Source: CF-39 sp035651155 (GTDB taxonomy: Bacteria > Chloroflexota > Limnocylindria > P2-11E). From it: a DNA stretch of 64,000 bases. The position numbers and the translations under genes are program-made. Within the stretch, counting starts at the first letter, position 1. Each line of letters starts with the position of its first letter. Where the stretch lies: NCBI GenBank assembly GCA_035651155.1, contig DASRGG010000027.1, positions 1 through 64,000 of the forward strand, written 5' to 3'. Under the pieces are notes generated by a model. It saw only the letters and a list, made by a program, of their open reading frames with translations. It was not told the DNA's origin and did not search any database. Positions 31,020 to 39,836 of the stretch are shown here, piece after piece.

Positions 31020-33810
31020 GCGCCCCCATGTGCCGGTCGAACCACTCGGTGGCGCGGCGCAGCGAGTCGATCATGTTCTCGCGCGTGCGGAAGCCGTGGC
31101 CCTCGCCCGGATAGATGTGCTCCTCGAAGGTCTTCTTCCCGTCGCGCAGCGCCCGGATCATCTGGTCGGCTTCCGAGCGCGGCACGCGGGGATCGTTCTC
31201 GCCCTGGAGGAGCAGCAGCGGCGCCTTGATCTTCGAGACGTGCGCGAGCGGCGAGCGATCGCGGTAGAGGTCCGGCACCTTGGCGGGATCGCCGAGCTCG
31301 CGCTCGAGGTAGTCCTTCAGGTCTCCGCGCGTCGTCTCGTGCAGCGTCGTCCACGACACCACGCCGACGATGGACACGCCCGCGGCCCACACATCGGGCG
31401 CCTGCGTGAGGACCAAGAGCGTCATGAACCCGCCGTAGCTGCCGCCGTACGCGCCGATGCGCGCGCGGTCGGCGATGCCTTGCCCCGCCAGCCACTCCGC
31501 GCCCTTGACCACGTCCTGCAGGTCCTTGCCGCCCCAGTCGCCGCGGTTGGCCTCCTGGAACTCGCGTCCGTATCCGGTGGACCCGCGGATGTTGGGCGCG
31601 AGGACGACGTAGCCGTTGTTGGCGAAGTACTGGCTCGCACGGTCCCACCAGCGCAGATGCTGCCCGGTGGGTCCGCCGTGGATGTGCACGATCGCGGGCG
31701 GCGGCGAGCCGCCGCGGATCGCCTCGGCGTACGGGACATAGAGGAGCGCGGGGATCTGCCGGCCGTCCGCGCCGGGGTAGCGCACGTGGACGGGCTCTAC
31801 CAGCGTCTCGGGATCGACGGTGGAGGGCAGCGAACGCGTGAGACGGCGCGGCGCGACCATGCGCTCGCGCGTCACGTACACGTCCCACGGCTCTCGCGCG
31901 CCGGTGTACACGTACGCGACGAGATCGGAATCGGGTCCGACGTTCGCCCAGGCGTGCACGCCCGGCCGATCCGCGACCGCGTGCGTCGCGTGCGACACGG
32001 CGAACACGCGCCGCAGGGAGACCTCGGATTCCTCGCTGTGCCGGTAGATGAGGCCGCGGCCGTCCCGCCGCCACACCGCGTCGGTCTCGTCGTGGATGTT
32101 CTCGGTGAGCCGCTCGATCCGCGCGACGCGATCGCCGTCCAGCGTCGCCATCGCGACCTCCTGCCGGCCGCGCGTGTTCGTGGCGAACGAGACGCGCGTG
32201 CCGTCGGGCGAGAAGCGTCCGTCGATGGACTCGCCGTCGACGCCACCGCGCGTGTCGAGCTTCACCGCGGTCCCGCCGCTCGCCGGGATGACATAGAGGT
32301 CGGCATTCGTGCGCACGCTCTCGCGGCGCGACCAGAACACCAGACGCGTACCGTCCGGCGACCAGCGCGGCGAGTGATCGTCGTGGGCGCCGTCGGTGAG
32401 CGCGCGCTTCGCGCCGGTCGCGAGATCGAGGACGTGGATGCCGAACCCGGTGCCCCCGACGTTCGCCGAGTACGCGATGCGCTGCCCGTCGGGCGACCAC
32501 GCGATCTCGCGGTGCGTGACCCGCGGCTCGTTCGTGAGGTTGCGCTCGTGCTCGCCGTCGCGGTCGACGACCCACACGTCGAAGCGTTCGTCACCGCCGT
32601 GGTCCCGCAGGAACGCGATCCGCGCGCCGTCCGGCGACCACCGCGGCCAGACGCTGCGCTCGCCCGCGGCCGTGAGCTGGTACAGGCGCTCCTTCTCGAT
32701 GGGCGCGCTGTAGATCTCGAACGTCCCCGTCTTGTTCCACGCGAAGGCGACCTCGCTGCCATCGGGCGAGAGGCTGATCCCACCCCACTGCCAGTCCACG
32801 TACGGCGAGCCGACGAGGTCCTCGATCGGCACGCGCCGGAAGCGCTCGCCGATCGAGCGCGGCCGGTACGACCCCACCGCGGGGACGATGTCCGCGGGCG
32901 CGTTCGCGATCGTCGTGGCCGGACGCTCCGTACCCGGAGCGCCCCAGTCCTCGGCGAACGGGCGTGGGCGCTTCGTCTCCTTTGGCGGGGCGGGCGGCGC
33001 GTCCGCGGGTGCGCTCGCGGTCGTCGCCGCGCTCGGGGGCACGGGCCTCTTCGCGCGCTCGACGAGATTGCGCGACTCGTTGGCCACGACGAGCGTGGCC
33101 GGACCCATCGCCGCCTCGCGCGGCGCGGTGTCCTCGCGCGGGACGATGACGTCGTGGTTGGTCATCTTGTCCTCGAGCCTGCCGCGATAGGCGCGATCCC
33201 ACGGCGGCGGCAGGAGGATCGAGAACTGCTTGCGCGGCTTCGGGAGCTCGCGCTGGAGCTGCAGCAGGGTGTCCTTGCCGGCGTTCCACATCGGTGATCG
33301 GCCCGCGGACAGGACGGCCGAGAAGTCGAGCGCGGCGAGCTGCTTCGCGGCGTCGCTCGCGAGATCGAGATCGCCGCACACGAGCACGCCGCCGGCCTTT
33401 CGGAGGAGGACGACGGTGGCGCCCTGGCCCGGGGGCAGGGGCCCCCGTTCAGCGAGCGGAGCGAGCGTCCCGCGCACGCGGATCGCGCGCGCGTCCGGCC
33501 GAACCTGCTCGTCGTCGGAGAGCACGACGTCGGGACCGCCCGCGACGGCGGCGGCGTCATCCGCGTGCACCGCGATGCGCACGCCGAGCGCCTCGCGATA
33601 GCGCTGCGCCTCCTTGGCCCTCGCGGCGTTGGTCGCGACGAGGAGCGACGCGCGCCCGACACCCTCGATGAGGCGCAGCGGACGCGCGCCGAACTCGGGG
33701 ATGTCGATGAGCAGATTGCCGCGAGCCGCGTCGAACACGATGTACTGGCGCTCGTTCTCGAGCGGCTCGTACAGCTCGAAGATCCAGGAACGGAGCTGGT
33801 GGATGTCCAC
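31012..33810 (-). CDS. S9 prolyl oligopeptidase-family peptidase with degenerate MBL-like N-terminal domain
   Basis: A 932-aa protein. From about residue 315 it is a standard S9C/DPP-type peptidase: PD40 blades (WSPDGARIAFLRD, WSPDGQRIAYSA, WSPDGTRLVFWS), then an alpha/beta hydrolase with Ser in GAYGGSYGGFM, Asp in QGENDPRVP and His in GEGHGF. The first ~215 residues are additional. They follow the strand order of a metallo-beta-lactamase fold (YIVFDAARGNLLIDIP, LLVATNAARAKEAQRY, VCGDLDLAS), but the HxHxDH metal motif is replaced by TNAARAKEA. There is no signal peptide. It starts at GTG 33810, 3 bp after the 82-aa gene. Confidence 0.9.
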   Translation of the reverse strand: MDIHQLRSWIFELYEPLENERQYIVFDAARGNLLIDIPEFGARPLRLIEGVGRASLLVATNAARAKEAQRYREALGVRIAVHADDAAAVAGGPDVVLSDDEQVRPDARAIRVRGTLAPLAERGPLPPGQGATVVLLRKAGGVLVCGDLDLASDAAKQLAALDFSAVLSAGRSPMWNAGKDTLLQLQRELPKPRKQFSILLPPPWDRAYRGRLEDKMTNHDVIVPREDTAPREAAMGPATLVVANESRNLVERAKRPVPPSAATTASAPADAPPAPPKETKRPRPFAEDWGAPGTERPATTIANAPADIVPAVGSYRPRSIGERFRRVPIEDLVGSPYVDWQWGGISLSPDGSEVAFAWNKTGTFEIYSAPIEKERLYQLTAAGERSVWPRWSPDGARIAFLRDHGGDERFDVWVVDRDGEHERNLTNEPRVTHREIAWSPDGQRIAYSANVGGTGFGIHVLDLATGAKRALTDGAHDDHSPRWSPDGTRLVFWSRRESVRTNADLYVIPASGGTAVKLDTRGGVDGESIDGRFSPDGTRVSFATNTRGRQEVAMATLDGDRVARIERLTENIHDETDAVWRRDGRGLIYRHSEESEVSLRRVFAVSHATHAVADRPGVHAWANVGPDSDLVAYVYTGAREPWDVYVTRERMVAPRRLTRSLPSTVDPETLVEPVHVRYPGADGRQIPALLYVPYAEAIRGGSPPPAIVHIHGGPTGQHLRWWDRASQYFANNGYVVLAPNIRGSTGYGREFQEANRGDWGGKDLQDVVKGAEWLAGQGIADRARIGAYGGSYGGFMTLLVLTQAPDVWAAGVSIVGVVSWTTLHETTRGDLKDYLERELGDPAKVPDLYRDRSPLAHVSKIKAPLLLLQGENDPRVPRSEADQMIRALRDGKKTFEEHIYPGEGHGFRTRENMIDSLRRATEWFDRHMGARA

Positions 33811-33813
33811 TGA

Positions 33814-34062
33814 CTAGGCCCGCGTATCGTACCGGTCGGCGTGCGTTTCCGCCGCGCGCTTGGCCTCGTCGATGTCGCGCGTCGACAGGACGTGCGTGTT
33901 CGCCGACTGGCTCGCGTAGCGCAGCTCGTACGAGCCGTCGCTCGCGGGGACCACGAGGTACCACGAGTTGTTGCGCGCACGTGCCTGCTGGATGACCACG
34001 CCGTCCGGGCGCGTCAGCGAGGCCCACTCGAGCGGCGAGCGTGCGCGGCCGGTGGCGCTCAT
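33814..34062 (-). CDS. hypothetical 82-aa protein
   Basis: A small soluble protein between the AlkZ-related gene (ATGA overlap at 34059-34062) and the S9 peptidase. It reads as alternating beta strands (DGVVIQQARARNNSWYLVVP, then YELRYASQ) with a C-terminal helix (DIDEAKRAAETHADRY). I do not recognise the family. The tight coupling on both sides makes it a real gene. A single-stranded nucleic acid or peptide binding role would be guesswork. Confidence 0.75.
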   Translation of the reverse strand: MSATGRARSPLEWASLTRPDGVVIQQARARNNSWYLVVPASDGSYELRYASQSANTHVLSTRDIDEAKRAAETHADRYDTRA

Positions 34063-34883
34063 CGGGCGAGCTCCGGCAGGAGGACCAGGCCGTCGGCTCG
34101 CACCAGGCCGCGCTTCGCTTCCACGGCGTCGATCGTCCGCGCGACCCGCTCGTCGTCCCAGTCGAACAGGCGCCCGATCTGCTTCGGCGTCACGCCGCCG
34201 GCAAGATCGAGCAGCCGCCGCAGGACCGTCGCGTTCGCCTCCAGGGACGAGCGCTTCTCCGCCGCCTTCACCGTCTCGGGATAGCGTCGCACGAAGAGGT
34301 CGTAGGTGTAGTTGTAGTCGTCGCTCCGCTCGCCGACCGCCTTGACGCGGGCGACGTACATGAGCCGCTGCAGCTCCTCGATCGCGCGTTCGAGGTCGTT
34401 CCGCCCCTCCTTCGACTCGATGCCGAGGTCGGCGCGCATCCGCTTCTTCTGCGTCTCGCCGCGATGCGCGAGGTACTCGACGACGCGCCGCGCGAGATCC
34501 GACAGCCGGCCGGCGCGGACGTCGTCGACGTGGTCGTCGGTCTCGCCGGCGCGGCCGAAGGTCGCGTAGAAGACGGGCAGCATCCTCATCGAGACGAACG
34601 TGGGCTTCTTCACGAGGAGCTTGCCGTAGTAGAGCTTCTTCGCCTCGGCCAGCTCGTCCTTCCACGGCCACATCCACTCCCACTTCTTGCCGTCGTCGCT
34701 CGTGGAGAGATGGTCGAAGCACGCCGGCACCGGATAGGCGGTCTCGCCGGTGAAGGCGAAGCAGAAGCCGACCGCGTCGACCATCGCGACGAGCTGCGCC
34801 GCGTTGCGGACGCGATGCGCGCGCTCGACCTTCGCGCGATGCGCCGTGAGCGCGTCCTGGATGGACGCCGCGCGCACCGCCAT
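34059..34883 (-). CDS. AlkZ-related winged-helix protein
   Basis: A 274-aa protein resembling AlkZ-related winged-helix proteins: a central segment GFCFAFTGETAYPVPACFDHL, KWEWMWPWKDELAEAKKLYYGKLL, then RMLPVFYATFG and RVVEYLAHRGETQKKRMRADLG, with a C-terminal winged helix (GVTPKQIGRLFDWDDERVARTIDAVEAKRGLVR). AlkZ (YcaQ) glycosylases excise interstrand-crosslink adducts. I cannot confirm the QxQ-type catalytic residues here, so the catalytic role is open. TGATG coupling to the upstream membrane gene and ATGA to the 82-aa gene. Confidence 0.65.
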   Translation of the reverse strand: MAVRAASIQDALTAHRAKVERAHRVRNAAQLVAMVDAVGFCFAFTGETAYPVPACFDHLSTSDDGKKWEWMWPWKDELAEAKKLYYGKLLVKKPTFVSMRMLPVFYATFGRAGETDDHVDDVRAGRLSDLARRVVEYLAHRGETQKKRMRADLGIESKEGRNDLERAIEELQRLMYVARVKAVGERSDDYNYTYDLFVRRYPETVKAAEKRSSLEANATVLRRLLDLAGGVTPKQIGRLFDWDDERVARTIDAVEAKRGLVRADGLVLLPELAR

Positions 34884-35371
34884 CAGGAGAGGAACATCGC
34901 GACGAGCCCGGCGAGGATGCCGACGCGCATCGCGCCCGACGACGCGCGGTGCATCTTCGCGAACTCGAGCCGGACCGGCGCGCTCTCGGGCAGGTCGTCC
35001 CAGGCGGGCGTCTGCGCACGGATCGAGCGCGCGACCGGACTCGCCCAGCCGCTCGCGTAGAGGACCGACGCGGCGAGGACCGCGAGGGCGACCCAACGCG
35101 CGACGAGCCGCGCCTCGGGCGCGCCCGTGATCTCGACCCCGGCCATGAGCGCGCTCGTGATCACGAGGACGATGACGCAGAGGATCGCGAGGCCGTCCCA
35201 GCGCGCGAGCACCGCGCCGAAGATCGAGCCCGCCTCGCCTCGCGAGCGGACCGTGGCGAAGATCGCGGGCGCCGTGGCCGCGCCCAGCACGAGCCCGCCA
35301 CCCACCAGGACGGCGAGCGCGAGGTGGTAGAGGGAGCGGACGACGTCGAAATAGAGGGTGTCCACGCGCAT
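34883..35371 (-). CDS. four-helix integral membrane protein (DUF4149-like)
   Basis: A 162-aa membrane protein with four predicted helices: LYHLALAVLVGGGLVLGAATAPAIF, LAILCVIVLVITSALMAGVEI, WVALAVLAASVLYASGW and a C-terminal GILAGLVAMFLS. The layout, including FATVRSRGEAGSIFGAVLAR between helices 1 and 2, resembles DUF4149/CopD-like proteins. It is the first gene of the five-gene minus-strand operon ending at 29604. The start codon shares a short divergent region with moeB. Function unknown. Confidence 0.75.
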   Translation of the reverse strand: MRVDTLYFDVVRSLYHLALAVLVGGGLVLGAATAPAIFATVRSRGEAGSIFGAVLARWDGLAILCVIVLVITSALMAGVEITGAPEARLVARWVALAVLAASVLYASGWASPVARSIRAQTPAWDDLPESAPVRLEFAKMHRASSGAMRVGILAGLVAMFLS

Positions 35372-35436
35372 CGACCATATCGCGCGAGCGGGTCGCAGGC
35401 TGCACAGGGAGGAATTCCCGACGCCGCGGGTCGGTT

Positions 35437-35455
35437 TAGAATCGCGGTAAGGGAG
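35437..35455 (+). promoter_or_regulatory. moeB -10 box and ribosome site
   Basis: TAGAAT at 35437-35442 is a strong -10, followed by GGGAG at 35451-35455, which is 7 nt before GTG 35463. This is one of the few clearly leadered genes here. The ribosome site decides for GTG 35463 over GTG 35457. Confidence 0.5.
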
Positions 35456-35462
35456 CGTGCCA

Positions 35463-36680
35463 GTGCCCACCTATCGCGACTACTTCGCCGACATCAAGAA
35501 GCGCGTCAAGGAAGCGACCCCTCAGCAGGTGGCCGATCTGCTGCGGCGCGAGGACGTCCAGCTCGCGGACGTCCGCGAGAAGGACGAATGGAACGCCGGA
35601 CACATCCCCGGCGCGGTGCACGTCCCCAAGAGCTACCTCGAGCAGTGGGCCGAGGAGCGCATCCCAGACAAGACGAAGACGACCGTCCTGTACTGCGCCG
35701 GCGGCGTCCGATCGGCGATGGCCGCGGACACGCTGCGGCAGCTCGGCTACGCGAACGTCATCTCGATGTCGGGCGGCTTCAACCGCTGGAAGGACAGCGG
35801 GCTCGCCTGGGTGACACCCGAGTCGTTCACGCCGGAGCAGGCGCAGCGCTACAGCCGCCACCTGCTCATCCCCGAGGTCGGCGAGGCGGGCCAGCACCGG
35901 CTCCTGAAGAGCAAGGTGCTGCTCATCGGCGCAGGCGGCCTCGGCTCGCCCGCGGCGTACTACCTCGCGGCGGCGGGCGTCGGCACGCTCGGCATCGTCG
36001 ACTCCGACGTCGTCGACACGACGAACCTGCAGCGCCAGATCCTCCACTCGAGCGAGAGCGTCGGCGAGCCGAAGGTGGAGTCCGCGAAGCGCAGGCTCGA
36101 GGCGCTCAATCCCGACGTGAAGGTGGTCGGATACCAGGAGCGCCTCACGAGCGAGAACATCGACCGCATCATCGCGGACTACGACCTCGTGATCGACGGC
36201 GCCGACAACTTCCCGACGCGCTACCTGCTGAACGACGCGTCGGTGAAGCACGACAAACCCGTGGTGCACGGGAGCATCTACCGCTTCGAGGGCCAGATCA
36301 CGGTGTTCAAGCCGCACGCCGGCCCCTGCTACCGCTGCCTCTTCCCGACCCCGCCGCCACCCGAGCTCGCGCCGTCGTGCGCGGAGGCGGGCGTGCTCGG
36401 CGTGCTCCCGGGCGTCATCGGGGCGCTGCAGGCGAACGAGGCGATCAAGCTGCTCCTCGGGATCGGTGAGCCGCTCGTCGGACGCTACCTGCTCTTCGAC
36501 GCGCTCGAGACGGAATTCCGTGAGGTCAAGCTGCGGCGCGACCCGGAGTGCCCGGTGTGCGGCGACCACCCGACCATCACCGAGTACATCGACTACGAAG
36601 GCTTCTGCGCCTCGCCATCGGAGTGGCAGGCGGAGCACGCGGCGAAGCAGGGCGCCACGGTGTCGACGGCGGCCGAGTAG
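35463..36680 (+). CDS. moeB: molybdopterin-synthase adenylyltransferase with N-terminal rhodanese domain
   Basis: A 405-aa protein. Residues 15-115 are a rhodanese domain with its Cys in VLYCAGGVRSAMA. Then comes a ThiF/MoeB E1-like domain: QRYSRHLLIPEVGEAGQ, the ATP loop GAGGLGSPAAYYL, NLQRQILH, DGADNFPTRYL, the zinc pairs CYRC and CPVC, and APSCAEAGVLGVLPGVIG. It adenylates the C-terminus of a ubiquitin-like sulfur carrier (MoaD/ThiS type), and the rhodanese can load sulfur. The same domain order is found in several actinobacterial homologues, so it is not novel. No carrier gene is adjacent. Confidence 0.93.
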   Translation: MPTYRDYFADIKKRVKEATPQQVADLLRREDVQLADVREKDEWNAGHIPGAVHVPKSYLEQWAEERIPDKTKTTVLYCAGGVRSAMAADTLRQLGYANVISMSGGFNRWKDSGLAWVTPESFTPEQAQRYSRHLLIPEVGEAGQHRLLKSKVLLIGAGGLGSPAAYYLAAAGVGTLGIVDSDVVDTTNLQRQILHSSESVGEPKVESAKRRLEALNPDVKVVGYQERLTSENIDRIIADYDLVIDGADNFPTRYLLNDASVKHDKPVVHGSIYRFEGQITVFKPHAGPCYRCLFPTPPPPELAPSCAEAGVLGVLPGVIGALQANEAIKLLLGIGEPLVGRYLLFDALETEFREVKLRRDPECPVCGDHPTITEYIDYEGFCASPSEWQAEHAAKQGATVSTAAE

Positions 36681-36718
36681 CCGGCTCCTCCGCTCACTCC
36701 ACCCGTATCCTCATCGCC

Positions 36719-37861
36719 ATGCCGCGGATTGCCGCACTCCTCGTCGCGCTCTTCCTCATCTCATGCGGCGCCGGCGCGACTATCCCTTCGACATCGGCGG
36801 GCTCGGGCGCGACGGCGGCGAAGCCGGCGATCAACGAGCAGACGCGCGGCGCGATCCAGGCGCTGCTGCGGAAGCAGCACGACACGATGGCCTCACGCGA
36901 TCAGACCGCCTTCACGGCCACGGTCGACCCGGACCGCCTCGCGCTGAAGCGCTGCGCCAACGAGTCGTACGACATCGCCGCGCGCCAGGGCGTGGGCGCG
37001 GTGCCGCAGGTCGGCAAGATCGAGCCCTATCTCGACACGTACGTCCGCGCCTACGTCCAGGAGGGCGCGACCGGTCAGCGCAGGCTCTTCTTCCGTCAGA
37101 CCGCCGACGGCAAGTGGGTGCAGACCGAGCCGAAGGACGACGAGCTCGGCGGCGAGAAGAAGACCACCGCCGGAGACATCCAGATCGACTATTGGGGCAT
37201 CGACCAGGACGTGATCGACGCGCTCGGCAAGGGCGCGCTCGAGGCGCAGAAGGTCGTGCTCGCGAACATGCTGTCGACGAACCGGCGCGACCCGTTCGCG
37301 ATCCGCTTCTACCCGACGCGCGGCGTGTCGGGGATACAGGGCTGCACCGTCGTCGGCTTCCACCTCACGAACGTCGCGAGCGACCCGTACGTGCGCTTCT
37401 TCCGGTACTGGTTCAACGCCGACGGCACCGTGTCCGCGCCGACCATCAGCTTCATGAGCCATGAATGGCTGCACTGGGCGCAGGACCAGTTCAGCCCCGG
37501 CATCACCGCCCGGCTCCCGTGGTGGCTGGTGGAAGGGTGGCCGGACTACGTGGGGCAGTCGCGCAGCGCGGACACCATCAAGTTCGTGGTGTGCCAGACG
37601 CAGACGCCCACGCTCAAGCAGCTGGAGGACGGCGCGGACCCGAACGGCCCGCCCGAGCTCTCGCCGCAGTACTACGCCTTCGCCAACTCCATGGTCGAGT
37701 ACCTGTACGCCACGTACGGCGGCGCCGACGCGTACCGCAAGCTCGCGCTCGCGTTCAAGGACGACGCGCGCTCCGCGATCTCGTTCCCGAAGGCGCTGAA
37801 CGTCACGCCCGAGCAGTTCTACGACGGCTGGAAGGCCGCGGCGAAGAAGAGGTACTGCTGA
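36719..37861 (+). CDS. lipoprotein gluzincin metallopeptidase
   Basis: A 380-aa lipoprotein: signal peptide with lipobox LISC (Cys16), a Ser/Thr/Ala linker, and a C-terminal peptidase MA-like domain carrying HEWLHWAQDQF (HExxH zinc motif) and a downstream Glu in WWLVEGWPDYVG as the third ligand. It is therefore a membrane-tethered zinc peptidase facing outward. The substrate is unknown. ATG 36719 has TATCCT ending 7 nt upstream. It is translationally coupled to the following S41 peptidase. Confidence 0.85.
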   Translation: MPRIAALLVALFLISCGAGATIPSTSAGSGATAAKPAINEQTRGAIQALLRKQHDTMASRDQTAFTATVDPDRLALKRCANESYDIAARQGVGAVPQVGKIEPYLDTYVRAYVQEGATGQRRLFFRQTADGKWVQTEPKDDELGGEKKTTAGDIQIDYWGIDQDVIDALGKGALEAQKVVLANMLSTNRRDPFAIRFYPTRGVSGIQGCTVVGFHLTNVASDPYVRFFRYWFNADGTVSAPTISFMSHEWLHWAQDQFSPGITARLPWWLVEGWPDYVGQSRSADTIKFVVCQTQTPTLKQLEDGADPNGPPELSPQYYAFANSMVEYLYATYGGADAYRKLALAFKDDARSAISFPKALNVTPEQFYDGWKAAAKKRYC

Positions 37862-38973
37862 CGGCGAAGCGGATCCTCCGCGCGGCGGCGGCCCTCGCGC
37901 TCCTCGTCGCCGCATGCGTCCCCACCACGACCACCGGCGGCTCGCAGACGCCCGGCGCGACCGCGGACATCCGGCGCGCCAAGCTCGACATCGCGTACAG
38001 CGCGTTCGTCGATCTCGACGTCCATCACGCGAGCAGCAGGGCCGCCCTCAGCGCGATGATCGACGCGCTCAAGAGCGAGGCGAAGGCGACCGGTGGCACG
38101 GATGACTTCCCCGCCCTCGACTTCCAGGACACCGACGAGCCCCAGCTCGCGGACTTCAAGAAGTTCGCGGACGCCGCGTCGGTCTGGGCCGCACGCAACC
38201 CGCAGCTCAGCCCCGATCGGATCGCCGACGTCGCGATCGCCGCGATGATCGGCGTCTCGCCCGACTGTCACACCGCGTACGTGAGCCGGACGCGCCAGGT
38301 GTTCCGCTCGCGGCCCGACACCTCCACCGGCGGCGCCGCGCGCGTCCCCGCGACCGGCACGCGGGTCTTCGGACCCGACGCGAACGGTCTGCAGGCGAAG
38401 ATCCTGCCCGGCGGCATCGCCTACGTGACCTTCGGGCAGTGGACCATCAGCGGGACCTATCGCATCACCGACCAGCTCCGCCTCGCGCTCGACAAGGCCG
38501 TCGCCGCGGGCGCGAAGGCGTGGCTCTTCGATCTTCGCGGCAACCCCGGCGGCAACGGGGCCGACGCCGTCGCGAGCTGGTTCCTCGACGGCGAGCCGAC
38601 GCTCAAGCAGACGGTGAAGACCGGGAACGCGGGGACGGCGTCGGCGAACAAGGATCTCCGGCTGCCGGCGGCCTACCAGCTGCCGATGGTCGTCGTGGTC
38701 AACGGGCGGAGCGCGTCGGCGACCGAGGTCTTCGCGCTGTCGCTCAAGGAGAACGGCCGCGCGACGATCGTGGGCGGCACGACGGTCGGCTGTCTCGGCG
38801 CCGAGACGCCGACCGCCATGAGCGATGGATCCGAGCTCGACGTCGCGGTGCAGGAATACGTGGGGGCGCGGACGGGCGCGGCCTACAACAACAAGGGCAT
38901 CCCTCCGGACGTGGCCGCCGACGACGCGAGCGCCGTCGACAGAGCGATCGAGATCCTGAGGTCGAAGATCTGA
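37858..38973 (+). CDS. S41-family C-terminal-processing-type lipoprotein peptidase
   Basis: A 371-aa lipoprotein (helix AAAALALLVAAC, lipobox Cys) whose C-terminal half is an S41 tail-specific protease core: LPGGIAYVTFGQWT, LFDLRGNPGGNGADAVASWF, nucleophile Ser in VNGRSASATEVFALSL, and TVGCLGAETP. There is no PDZ domain, unlike the S41 gene at 39837. The signal peptide has no ATG/GTG/TTG ahead of it. CTG 37858 behind AGAAGAGG overlaps the preceding TGA as CTGA and is the best start. It probably forms an operon with the gluzincin lipoprotein. Confidence 0.8.
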   Translation: MTAKRILRAAAALALLVAACVPTTTTGGSQTPGATADIRRAKLDIAYSAFVDLDVHHASSRAALSAMIDALKSEAKATGGTDDFPALDFQDTDEPQLADFKKFADAASVWAARNPQLSPDRIADVAIAAMIGVSPDCHTAYVSRTRQVFRSRPDTSTGGAARVPATGTRVFGPDANGLQAKILPGGIAYVTFGQWTISGTYRITDQLRLALDKAVAAGAKAWLFDLRGNPGGNGADAVASWFLDGEPTLKQTVKTGNAGTASANKDLRLPAAYQLPMVVVVNGRSASATEVFALSLKENGRATIVGGTTVGCLGAETPTAMSDGSELDVAVQEYVGARTGAAYNNKGIPPDVAADDASAVDRAIEILRSKI

Positions 38974-39101
38974 TCGCGCCGCGTCACATCTCTCGCGGCC
39001 GCGGGTGCGCCGCGCGTTCCAGGCGACGGCATGCCCGCTCGCCGCTACGCGCCCCACTCGTACTAGGACCCTCGTCGCGTGCGTACGGTCCCCGCACGAT
39101 C

Positions 39102-39118
39102 TGTGACGACATGTGACG
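39102..39118 (+). repeat. direct repeat TGTGACG x2 upstream of the ECF gene
   Basis: TGTGACG at 39102-39108 and again at 39112-39118, a 10-bp period, so both copies face the same side of the helix. They lie 20 bp upstream of the predicted -35 box, the usual position of an activator site. Confidence 0.45.
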
Positions 39119-39138
39119 GTTTTGGTACCTCGGTAGGG

Positions 39139-39167
39139 TTGGCGTGACGCGAATGCCCCGATATGGT
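39139..39167 (+). promoter_or_regulatory. predicted ECF-gene promoter
   Basis: TTGGCG (39139-39144), a 17-nt spacer, TATGGT (39162-39167). It predicts a leader of about 30 nt containing AGGGAG 10 nt before GTG 39207. Confidence 0.45.
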
Positions 39168-39206
39168 CCGTCTCACCACGAGCGCGGGATAGGGAGCAGC
39201 CACGTC

Positions 39207-39797
39207 GTGACAGTGATCAACTTCGGCAACGCCAAAGTCGACGCGATCGCACTGGACCAGATCCCCGTGCCGGACGTCATCGAGCGTGCCCGCCTCGGGG
39301 ACCGCGGCGCCTTTGCCGAGCTGTACGACACCCACTGCGACGCCGTGTACCGATACGTCCTGTACCGGGTGCGCGAGCCTTCGGACGCCGAGGACCTCAC
39401 GAGCGAGGTCTTCACGCGGGCGTTCGCGAACATCCACCGCTACCGCTGGCAGGGCAAGTCGTTCCTCGCGTGGCTGTACACGATCGCCCGCAACGCGGTG
39501 ACCGACCGTCGCCGTCGCGAGCGTCCGACCGTCGATCTCGACAACGCGTACGGCATCGCCGAAGACGGACCGACGGCGCACGATCGCGCGGTCCGTGGCG
39601 AGCAGGTCGACGCCCTGCGCGGCGCGGTGAAGCACCTCACGACCGAGCAGCAGGAGGTCCTCCTGCTCCGTTTCGTCGAGAACATGTCGAGCCGCCAGGT
39701 CGCGAAGGTGCTCGGCAAGAACGAGGGCGCGATCCGCGCGCTCCAGTTCCGCGCGCTGGGTCGCCTGCGCAAGCTGCTCACCACCGAGGTCGCCTAG
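39207..39797 (+). CDS. ECF-type RNA polymerase sigma factor
   Basis: A 196-aa sigma-70-family ECF factor: region 2 shows LGDRGAFAELYDTHCDAVYRYVLYRV, then DAEDLTSEVFTRAFANIHRYRWQGKSFLAWLYTIARN; region 4 shows HLTTEQQEVLLLRFVENMSSRQVAKVLGKNEGAIRALQFRALGRLR broken by normal turns. Unusually, no anti-sigma gene is adjacent; instead it sits between two S41 peptidase genes and near a gluzincin lipoprotein, which hints at an envelope-stress circuit. GTG 39207 is chosen for its AGGGAG ribosome site. Confidence 0.9.
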   Translation: MTVINFGNAKVDAIALDQIPVPDVIERARLGDRGAFAELYDTHCDAVYRYVLYRVREPSDAEDLTSEVFTRAFANIHRYRWQGKSFLAWLYTIARNAVTDRRRRERPTVDLDNAYGIAEDGPTAHDRAVRGEQVDALRGAVKHLTTEQQEVLLLRFVENMSSRQVAKVLGKNEGAIRALQFRALGRLRKLLTTEVA

Positions 39798-39836
39798 CAC
39801 GGACCTTCGCGTCTTGCGGCCCGTAGACTGCGCAGC

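Noticed and set aside
35463..36680. N-terminal rhodanese fused to MoeB as a novel architecture
   Set aside because: I recall the same domain order in many actinobacterial MoeB-type proteins, so it is known.
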